From assembly GCA_026415015.1 (NCBI GenBank), contig JAOAHW010000020.1, positions 1-7,028 on the forward strand: a DNA stretch of 7,028 nt, in the 5' to 3' direction. Positions 1 to 6,433 of this stretch are shown here, in pieces. The position numbers and the translations under genes were made by a program. A model generated the notes under the pieces. The model was not told the DNA's origin. It saw only the letters and a list, made by a program, of their open reading frames with translations, and searched no databases. This stretch comes from Syntrophorhabdaceae bacterium. Its GTDB lineage: Bacteria; Desulfobacterota; Syntrophorhabdia; Syntrophorhabdales; Syntrophorhabdaceae. Within the stretch, counting starts at the first letter, position 1; every line of letters begins with the position of its first letter.

Positions 1-1
1 C

Positions 2-1543
2 CTGTATATAGAGCCAAATATGCAAAAGGTATGTAAAGGCCAAAGCGATATACCATTTTACCAGAAACAGTGTAGGTTTGTCCTAAATACCTGTGGTCTT
101 ATAGACCCAGAGGATATACGTGAATATATAGCACGAGGAGGATACCTTGCAGCAGCAAAGGTATGTTCAGAGATGGCACCTGAAGAGGTCTGCAGGATTA
201 TAAAAGAGTCTGGTATCCGAGGAAGGGGAGGCGGTGGCTTTCCCACAGGGAAAAAATGGGATACTGCAAGGCTCCAGATAAGTGAAAAGAAATACGTCAT
301 ATGTAATGGCGATGAAGGTGACCCTGGTGCATTTATGGATATGGGTGTCATGGAGGGTAATCCCCATAGTATTATAGAGGGGATGATTATTGCATCCAGG
401 GCCATAGGCGCTGATGAAGGCTATGTCTATGTCCGTGCTGAATACCCCCTGGCTGTAAAGCGAATAAGGAAGGCCATAAAAGATGCCTATGACCTCGGGA
501 TATTAGGAAAACGTATACTCGGGTCAGAACACACCTTTGACCTCCAGGTTATGGAGGGTGCAGGGGCATTTGTCTGCGGAGAGGAGACAGCACTCATTGC
601 ATCCATTGAAGGGAAAAGGGGTATGCCATCCCCAAAACCACCCTTTCCTGCAGAAAGTGGCCTCTGGGGGAAGCCAACAATCATCAATAATGTTGAGACC
701 CTATCTACAATTCCCTTAATCATTGCCGAAGGGGTAGAGAGATTTCGTCAGATGGGGACAGAGACCTCTCCAGGGACAAAGACATTCGCCATAACAGGTC
801 ATGTACTAAATACAGGCCTCATTGAGATGCCCCTTGGTGTTACCTTACGGGAGATTATCTATGGTGTTGCAGGAGGGATAACTGGCGATGATGGTAAGGT
901 CATGTCAGATGGATTCAAGGCAGCCCAGATAGGTGGGCCATCAGGGGGTTGCCTTACAACAGAACACCTGGACTTCCCTATAGATTTTGATTCCCTCAAA
1001 AAAGTAGGTGCCATGGTAGGTTCAGGTGGTCTTGTCATTATGAACAAGAATACCTGTATGGTTAGTGTGGCCCGTTTCTTTATGCAGTTTACCCAAAGTG
1101 AATCATGTGGGAAATGCGTCCTCTGCAGGGAGGGCACAAAACAGATGCTTGCACTCCTTGATGACATAATGGAGGGGAGGGCGAATGAAGAGACCCTTTC
1201 ACTCCTTGAGGACCTTGCAGTGGCAGTACAGAAGGGATCCCTGTGTGGTCTTGGCAAGACAGCACCAAACCCAGTCCTCTCTACACTCAAAAATTTTAGA
1301 GAAGAATACGAGGCCCATGTAAAATATAAGTACTGTCCCACAGGGAAATGTAAGGCCCTCACGAAATTCACTATAGACCAGCAGCTTTGTAAGGGTTGTA
1401 CCCTCTGTGCTAATAAGTGTCCTGTAGGTGCCATAACAGGCCAGAAAAAAAAGCCCCACAGGATTGACCCCCTTCTCTGCATCAGGTGTGGTGCATGTAT
1501 AGAGGGTTGTAAATTTGAAGCCATAAAAGGAGAAAAGATATGA
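2..1543 (+). CDS. hydB: NuoF-like flavoprotein subunit of NAD(H)-linked, probably bifurcating [FeFe] hydrogenase (5' partial)
   Basis: This subunit exchanges electrons with NAD(H) through FMN and passes them by Fe-S clusters to the hydrogenase subunit; it is cytoplasmic. Numbering from the ATG at 20, visible parts are the glycine-rich FMN/NADH motif GRGGGGFPTGKKW (68-80), NGDEGDPGAF (96-105), GAGAFVCGEETA (180-191), a SLBB-like region (about 255-330), the 4Fe-4S set C363/C366/C369 plus C409, a C439-x4-C444 pair, and a C-terminal 2x[4Fe-4S] ferredoxin domain (C457/460/463/467 and C487/490/493/497). This order matches HydB of trimeric bifurcating hydrogenases rather than NuoF of complex I, which lacks the C-terminal ferredoxin domain. 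The frame stays open from 20 back to position 2 and no Shine-Dalgarno precedes 20. HydB proteins usually carry a thioredoxin-like [2Fe-2S] domain ahead of this point, so the real start is probably upstream. It overlaps hydA by 4 nt. Family is near certain; bifurcation is inferred from architecture and neighbours. Confidence 0.95.
   Translation: MYIEPNMQKVCKGQSDIPFYQKQCRFVLNTCGLIDPEDIREYIARGGYLAAAKVCSEMAPEEVCRIIKESGIRGRGGGGFPTGKKWDTARLQISEKKYVICNGDEGDPGAFMDMGVMEGNPHSIIEGMIIASRAIGADEGYVYVRAEYPLAVKRIRKAIKDAYDLGILGKRILGSEHTFDLQVMEGAGAFVCGEETALIASIEGKRGMPSPKPPFPAESGLWGKPTIINNVETLSTIPLIIAEGVERFRQMGTETSPGTKTFAITGHVLNTGLIEMPLGVTLREIIYGVAGGITGDDGKVMSDGFKAAQIGGPSGGCLTTEHLDFPIDFDSLKKVGAMVGSGGLVIMNKNTCMVSVARFFMQFTQSESCGKCVLCREGTKQMLALLDDIMEGRANEETLSLLEDLAVAVQKGSLCGLGKTAPNPVLSTLKNFREEYEAHVKYKYCPTGKCKALTKFTIDQQLCKGCTLCANKCPVGAITGQKKKPHRIDPLLCIRCGACIEGCKFEAIKGEKI
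1526..1533 (+). promoter_or_regulatory. Shine-Dalgarno of hydA with ATGA stop/start overlap
   Basis: AAAGGAGA lies 6-7 nt before the ATG at 1540, inside the last codons of hydB. The hydB stop (TGA, 1541-1543) and the hydA start share the tetranucleotide ATGA. The strong site and overlap fix the hydA start and suggest translational coupling, which would suit two subunits made in equal amounts. Confidence 0.85.
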
Positions 1544-3552
1544 ATGAAGATGCCTTCATCACAATAGACAATAAGGATATACCCATTGATAGGGAGCAGA
1601 ACCTTTTAGAACTTATAAGAAAGGCAGGGGTAGACCTGCCTACATTCTGCTATCACTCTGAACTGAGTGTCTATGGTGCATGCAGACTATGTATGGTTGA
1701 TGTAGAAGGTATGGGGCTTGTGCCTGCATGTTCAACACCCCCTTCGCAAGGCATGAAGGTCAGGACAAACACAGAGGAGATAAGGAAGATGAGGAAGATC
1801 ATTGTTGAACTGCTCCTTGCCAATCACAGCCAGAACTGTCCTACATGCCAGAAGAGTGCCACATGCCAACTTCAGGCCCTTGCCAGAAGGCTGGGGATAA
1901 CCAAGATCCGTTTTAAAAATCAGAGCAGAGATTTTCCTATCGATGAATCATCACCATCTCTGGTTCGAGACCCAAATAAATGTGTGCTCTGCGGTGACTG
2001 TGTTCGGATATGTTCAGAGGTCCAGGGAGTTGGCGCCATTGATTTTGCTTACAGGGGTGCCCAGACAGTGGTGATACCGAGTTTTGGGAAGGACCTGGAC
2101 AAGGTAGAATGCGTCAACTGCGGACAGTGCGCCCGAATCTGTCCTACTGGTGCCCTGACCCCTAAATCAGAGGTGGATGAGGTATGGAGGGCAATCCATA
2201 ACCCAGATAAGGTTGTGATTGCCCAGATTGCGCCAGCAGTAAGGGTTGCCATAGGAGAGATGTTTGGCCTTGAACCAGGCAAAATCACCACAGGTCAGAT
2301 TGCAGCAGCATTGAGGGCAATAGGGTTCAGTAAGGTCTTTGATACATCTTTTACCGCTGACCTTACTGTTATAGAGGAGAGTAATGAATTTATCAGGCGT
2401 ATTCAGAACAACGAAAACATACCCCAATTTACATCTTGCTGCCCTGCCTGGGTTAAATTCATTGAACAGTATTATCCTGAGTTTGTCCATAATCTATCGA
2501 GTTGCCGTTCACCACAGCAGATGTTCGGTGCCCTGGCAAAGGAGATACTGTCTGTCCAGTCTGGGGTAAGGATAGAGGATATTGTGGTTGTATCTATCAT
2601 GCCCTGCACTGCAAAGAAATTTGAGGCAAGAAGGCCTGAATTCTCCCGTGATGGCATAAGAGATGTGGATTTTGTCCTTACAACCCAGGAACTTGGCAGG
2701 ATGATAGAGGAGGCAGGGCTTCATTTTAACGAACTTGGCCCTGAGTCATTTAATCTGCCCTTTGGCTTTAAAACAGGGGCAGGTGTTATATTTGGAAATT
2801 CTGGTGGGGTAAGCGAGGCAGTCTTAAGGTATGTATCGGAAAAACTCACAGGAGAAAAGAGGGAGAACTATGAATTCAAGGGTGTCCGTGGCGATAATGG
2901 CATCAGGGAGATAAGATTCTCTCTTGCAGGTAGAGAATTCTCCATGGCCATTGTAAGCGGCCTTGGAAATGCCCGTAAGGTCCTTGAGGACTTAAAAACA
3001 GGGGCAGGCCATTATGATTTTATAGAGGTCATGGCGTGTCCAGGGGGATGTATTGGCGGTGCAGGTCAACCTGTTTATACAGACATATCTATCCGTCAGA
3101 AGAGGACAAAAGGCCTCTATGAAAACGACAGGATGCTTGAGCTCCATAAGTCTCAGGACAACCCTTATATCTCAGAACTCTATAGTAATTTCCTCGGTGA
3201 TGTAGGTAGTCCCAAGGCCCATGAGCTACTACATACACATTACAGGTCAAGGAAGAGGATAACCGACGAGGATATGTATCTTAGTTATTCTGATAAGGCT
3301 GAAGAAGGGCTTGAGATAAATGTATGTTTTGGGACAGGGTGCTTTATAAAGGGCTCTCAGAAGATCTTGAGGGGTGTCCTTGATTTTATCAGCAGAAATA
3401 ATTTAAAAAATAGGGTGAATGTGAGCGCCTCATTCTGCTTTGAGGCCTGTGACAGGGGGCCTGTCATAAGAATAGGGGACAGGATAATAGAGCAGTGCAC
3501 AATAGAGAAGGCAACAGAGGCCATTGAGAAAGAGGTGGAGGTATATGTATGA
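1540..3552 (+). CDS. hydA: [FeFe] hydrogenase catalytic subunit, multidomain, with C-terminal thioredoxin-like [2Fe-2S] domain
   Basis: It interconverts H2 with protons and electrons at the H-cluster and exchanges electrons with the HydB subunit. Domains of the 670-residue protein in order: plant-type [2Fe-2S] (C37, C48, C51, C64); His-ligated [4Fe-4S] (H96, C100, C103, C109); two [4Fe-4S] clusters (C148/151/154/158 and C191/194/197/201); the H-cluster domain (about 220-550); and a C-terminal thioredoxin-like [2Fe-2S] domain (C596, C601, C633, C637). The three H-cluster signatures are TSCCPAW (298-304), MPCTAKKFE (354-362) and EVMACPGGC (496-504), giving cluster ligands C301, C356, C500 and C504. 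The proton-relay residues known from Clostridium pasteurianum CpI appear intact at an offset of one: C300, E280, E283 and S320. The third signature ends GGAGQP where many have GGGQP, a mild change. Together with the NuoF-like partner this indicates a group A3-type enzyme. No signal peptide is seen, so it is cytoplasmic. The start is set by a strong Shine-Dalgarno. Confidence 0.97.
   Translation: MNEDAFITIDNKDIPIDREQNLLELIRKAGVDLPTFCYHSELSVYGACRLCMVDVEGMGLVPACSTPPSQGMKVRTNTEEIRKMRKIIVELLLANHSQNCPTCQKSATCQLQALARRLGITKIRFKNQSRDFPIDESSPSLVRDPNKCVLCGDCVRICSEVQGVGAIDFAYRGAQTVVIPSFGKDLDKVECVNCGQCARICPTGALTPKSEVDEVWRAIHNPDKVVIAQIAPAVRVAIGEMFGLEPGKITTGQIAAALRAIGFSKVFDTSFTADLTVIEESNEFIRRIQNNENIPQFTSCCPAWVKFIEQYYPEFVHNLSSCRSPQQMFGALAKEILSVQSGVRIEDIVVVSIMPCTAKKFEARRPEFSRDGIRDVDFVLTTQELGRMIEEAGLHFNELGPESFNLPFGFKTGAGVIFGNSGGVSEAVLRYVSEKLTGEKRENYEFKGVRGDNGIREIRFSLAGREFSMAIVSGLGNARKVLEDLKTGAGHYDFIEVMACPGGCIGGAGQPVYTDISIRQKRTKGLYENDRMLELHKSQDNPYISELYSNFLGDVGSPKAHELLHTHYRSRKRITDEDMYLSYSDKAEEGLEINVCFGTGCFIKGSQKILRGVLDFISRNNLKNRVNVSASFCFEACDRGPVIRIGDRIIEQCTIEKATEAIEKEVEVYV
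3532..3537 (+). promoter_or_regulatory. Shine-Dalgarno that decides the hydS start
   Basis: GAGGTG lies 7 nt before ATG 3545; a further GGAGG at 3537-3541 is probably too close to act alone. The site favours ATG 3545 over the in-frame TTG at 3524, which would lengthen the overlap with hydA from 8 to 29 nt and add seven residues with no family support. The site lies within the last codons of hydA. Confidence 0.75.
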
Positions 3553-5266
3553 TTCTGTGACAAGACAGATTGTCTTTACCCTGACTGCCCGATGCAGGGA
3601 CTGTTATAGATGTCTTAGGGCCTGTCCTGTCAAGGCTATCAGGATGGAGAGGGGACAGGCATATGTAGATGAGAAACGATGTATTGCCTGTGGGACATGC
3701 ATAAGGGAGTGTCCACAGCAGGCAAAATCATTCCGTCATGACATAGATGTGGCACAGAGACTCATTGAATCAGGAAAAACAGTAGTGGCAAGCATAGCCC
3801 CTTCATTTGCAGCGGTGTTGACTAAATGGCAGAGGGATAGACTTGCCTCAGCACTCAGGGCACTGGGGTTCCGATATATAGGACAGACATCCCACGGTGC
3901 ATATCAGGTCTCTTACCATACTATGGAGGTACTAAAAAAAGACGGCAACAGGCCCTATATAGGGACAGCATGCCCTGCAATTGTAAATTATATAGAAAAA
4001 TACAGACCAGAGCTTGTAGACCTCCTCATACCTATTGTATCACCCATGATCGCCCATGCAAGGATACTAAAAGAAAGATTTGGCGCTGAGTCCAGGGTGA
4101 TTTTTATAGGCCCATGTGTGGCAAAGAAGACAGAACTCCTGCGACCTCAAAACAAAGGCGCTGTTGACTGTGTCTTAACTTTTAAGGAGCTTATGATGTG
4201 GCTGAATCAGAAGGGTATAAGCCTTGCTAACTGCGAGGAGAGCAATTTTGATGAAAAACCAGCACACATAGCACAGCTCTACCCTCTACCAGGAGGGATG
4301 ATGAAGACAGCAGGTCTAAATGATGATGGATTTAACCCACAGCTTATCAAGGTAGATAGTATGTCAAATATAAAGGCATTACTGGATAGTCTACCAGGGG
4401 ATCCGTCATATGCACTGATAGAGCCCCTTTTTTGTAATCAGGGCTGTATCAATGGGCCTGGCATGGGCACAGAAAAAAATCTATTTGAAAGGCGAATTGA
4501 TATCTTAAGATATGACACAGAAACAAGGGATATCCATGTAGTCCCTCAACCAAAAGAAATGAGCCTCTTCCATGGTGAGTACAGAAAAGAAGAAGGTATT
4601 GTAAAAGAGGTCACTGAAGAAGAGATTGAACAGGTCTTTGAGAAGACAGGTAAAACGGATCCTCAACAGCAATTGAATTGCGGGGCATGCGGTTATGATA
4701 GCTGTCGTGAAAAGGCCATAGCTGTAGTTCAGAATATGGCAGAACCAGAGATGTGCATACCATATATGAGGAGGCTTGCTGAACGTAGAACTGACCAGAT
4801 ATTCAACACAACACCAAACGGGGTTATAATATTGGATAAAGAGCTTAATATCCTCGCTGTAAACCCTGCCTTCAAGAAGTTTTTTTTCTGCTCCGACGCT
4901 GTTTTAGGCAGGCATATATCCTATCTTATGGACCCTGCACCTTTTGAAAAGCTCATTACCGGAGCTGCAGATAGCCTTGATATTATAAGGACCCATAAAC
5001 ACTATAATCTCATGTGCAGGGAACTTCTCTATATACTCAAGCAGGACCAACAGATTGTTGGTATATTCATAAACATAACAAGCCAGGAGGAAAATGAAAA
5101 GAAGCTCAAAGAGATCAAATCTCAGACAATTGAACAGGCCAGCGAGCTTTTAGAGCATCAGATAAAGATGGCACAGACTATTGCACGATTTCTCGGTGAA
5201 AGCACAGCCCGAGGAGAAGAATTGGTAAGAAAATTAATGAGTCTCACTGAAGGCGATGAAACCTGA
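3545..5266 (+). CDS. hydS: HydS: PAS-containing sensory [FeFe] hydrogenase (group C type)
   Basis: This is a putative cytoplasmic H2 or redox sensor. In the 573-residue protein from ATG 3545 the parts are: an N-terminal 2x[4Fe-4S] ferredoxin domain (C17/20/23/27, C46/49/52/56); an H-cluster domain (about 75-335) with diverged signatures TACPAIV (141-147), GPCVAKKTE (189-197) and a third around 293-305, giving ligands C143, C191, C297 and C301; an extra Fe-S module (C379, C382, C387, C404) of the CGxCGYxxC type; a PAS domain (about 413-513); and a charged helical tail (514-566). The proton-transfer cysteine next to the first ligand is alanine (A142), as described for Thermotoga maritima HydS. 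The plant-type [2Fe-2S] and His-ligated clusters of HydA are absent. There is no kinase or cyclase domain, so output probably passes to the phosphatase encoded immediately downstream, which overlaps by 11 nt. The sensing role is inferred from family and context. A slow catalytic role is the alternative, since related PAS hydrogenases affect H2 production in some Firmicutes. Confidence 0.92.
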   Translation: MYDSVTRQIVFTLTARCRDCYRCLRACPVKAIRMERGQAYVDEKRCIACGTCIRECPQQAKSFRHDIDVAQRLIESGKTVVASIAPSFAAVLTKWQRDRLASALRALGFRYIGQTSHGAYQVSYHTMEVLKKDGNRPYIGTACPAIVNYIEKYRPELVDLLIPIVSPMIAHARILKERFGAESRVIFIGPCVAKKTELLRPQNKGAVDCVLTFKELMMWLNQKGISLANCEESNFDEKPAHIAQLYPLPGGMMKTAGLNDDGFNPQLIKVDSMSNIKALLDSLPGDPSYALIEPLFCNQGCINGPGMGTEKNLFERRIDILRYDTETRDIHVVPQPKEMSLFHGEYRKEEGIVKEVTEEEIEQVFEKTGKTDPQQQLNCGACGYDSCREKAIAVVQNMAEPEMCIPYMRRLAERRTDQIFNTTPNGVIILDKELNILAVNPAFKKFFFCSDAVLGRHISYLMDPAPFEKLITGAADSLDIIRTHKHYNLMCRELLYILKQDQQIVGIFINITSQEENEKKLKEIKSQTIEQASELLEHQIKMAQTIARFLGESTARGEELVRKLMSLTEGDET

Positions 5267-6425
5267 ATCGAACGGGACACGGAAATATATAGAGGTTGTA
5301 TCTGCCCAGGCAGCAAAGAGGATAGGAGGGGTCTGCGGGGATCATGTCGTTATAGACAGGACACCGGAGGCAACAACAGTGATTGTAGCAGATGGTATGG
5401 GAACAGGGGTAAAGGCCCATGTTGCTGCTGTGATGAATGCATCAAGGCTTATGGAGCTTATACGTATGGGGTTTACCTTAAGGGAGGCATGTAGCAGGGT
5501 CGTGGAGACCCTCCATGAGGCAAGGACCTCAGATATACCCTTTGCAGCGTTCTCTGTGTGCAGGGTTTTAAATAATGGCCAGGCAACCATCATATCCTAT
5601 GAAATGCCATCACCTATCCTCATGAGCAAACACTTTGCCACATATCTGCCCCAACAGAGGTTTACACCTATGGGGCTTGAGATTATCGGAGAGGTAAACT
5701 GTAACCTTGAATATGGTGACGGTATCATCCTCATATCTGACGGGGTAAGTCAGGCAGGGATGGGCTCTCAGTACCGCATGGGATGGGGCGTCCAGAATGC
5801 CTCTTACTATATAGACGGACTCCTTGCACAAGGGGTTAGGGTAGAGGATATACCCAATAAGATACTGGAAAAGGTAAAGGATATTTCATGGTCAAATTAC
5901 GGCGATGATACTACATGTGTCCTCCTTTTATGCAGGGAATCCAATGTCCTTAATGTCCTTACAGGCCCGCCATTAAAAAAGACCGATGATGAGATGGTAG
6001 TGAGAAGGTTTATGGAGATGAAGGGGACAAAGGTGGTATGCGGTTCAACAACAGTGGAGATGGTCTCACGGGTACTAAAAATCCCTGTAAAGGCCAGGGA
6101 GATCTCTGATGGCTATCACAGGCCTCCATCATATGAGCTGGCAGGCATTGATTATGCAACAGAGGGGGCAATCACGCTCAATCAGGTTTATAACATCCTT
6201 GATGTAGATATTAATAAATTAGGGTCAGGTAATTCTGTGGCTGACCTGGCCAGGCTCTTCCACGAATCAGATATAATAAATTTTATAGTAGGAACAGCTG
6301 CCAACCGTGCCCACAAGAGCCTTGTGTTCAGACAGATGGGTATATTCCCAAGGGATGTCATAGTGAGGTTGTTTTCTGATAAACTTCAGAAGATGGGAAA
6401 GCTTGTAAGCATTGAATATGTATGA
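5256..6425 (+). CDS. SpoIIE/PP2C-type serine phosphatase, probable output partner of HydS
   Basis: This is a predicted metal-dependent Ser/Thr phosphoprotein phosphatase of the SpoIIE/RsbU class, 389 residues. The N-terminal catalytic domain (about 10-228) shows the expected acidic metal-binding motifs: GD at 28-29, VADGMGTG (44-51, D46), ISDGVSQ (160-166, D162) and GDDTT (216-220, D217/D218). No GAF, PAS, response-regulator or membrane segment precedes it, so its input must come from another protein. The C-terminal part (about 236-389) has no motif I can assign; it contains CGSTTVEMVSR (262-272) and a second patch near 290-307 (PPSYELAGIDY, TEGAITL). I recall similar phosphatases beside sensory [FeFe] hydrogenases. 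ATG 5256 overlaps the hydS stop by 11 nt and has only a poor AAGG-like ribosome site 2 nt away, so translation probably depends on coupling to hydS. Its substrate, such as an STAS-type or kinase-regulated protein, is not in the window. Confidence 0.9.
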   Translation: MKPESNGTRKYIEVVSAQAAKRIGGVCGDHVVIDRTPEATTVIVADGMGTGVKAHVAAVMNASRLMELIRMGFTLREACSRVVETLHEARTSDIPFAAFSVCRVLNNGQATIISYEMPSPILMSKHFATYLPQQRFTPMGLEIIGEVNCNLEYGDGIILISDGVSQAGMGSQYRMGWGVQNASYYIDGLLAQGVRVEDIPNKILEKVKDISWSNYGDDTTCVLLLCRESNVLNVLTGPPLKKTDDEMVVRRFMEMKGTKVVCGSTTVEMVSRVLKIPVKAREISDGYHRPPSYELAGIDYATEGAITLNQVYNILDVDINKLGSGNSVADLARLFHESDIINFIVGTAANRAHKSLVFRQMGIFPRDVIVRLFSDKLQKMGKLVSIEYV

Positions 6426-6433
6426 TTTAAGGC

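Noticed and set aside
20..22. ATG at 20 as the true start of hydB
   Set aside because: The frame is open to the left edge, no Shine-Dalgarno precedes it, and the family usually has more N-terminal sequence. It is kept only as a numbering point.
859..1524. 221-codon reverse-strand open frame inside hydB
   Set aside because: It is antisense to the conserved SLBB and Fe-S coding region; its translation has no recognisable domain and comes from the opposite strand of a highly constrained gene.
2167..2490. Reverse-strand open frame of 107 codons inside hydA
   Set aside because: It lies wholly opposite the conserved H-cluster coding region, with no convincing ribosome site or domain.
3524..3526. 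TTG at 3524 as the hydS start
   Set aside because: ATG 3545 has a GAGGTG site at good spacing and gives the expected family N-terminus; the TTG adds only an unsupported basic heptapeptide inside hydA.
3545..5266. HydS as a simple duplicate or degraded copy of HydA
   Set aside because: The frame is intact, all cluster ligands are present, and its domain plan (ferredoxin, H-cluster, Fe-S module, PAS) differs from HydA and matches a distinct known class.
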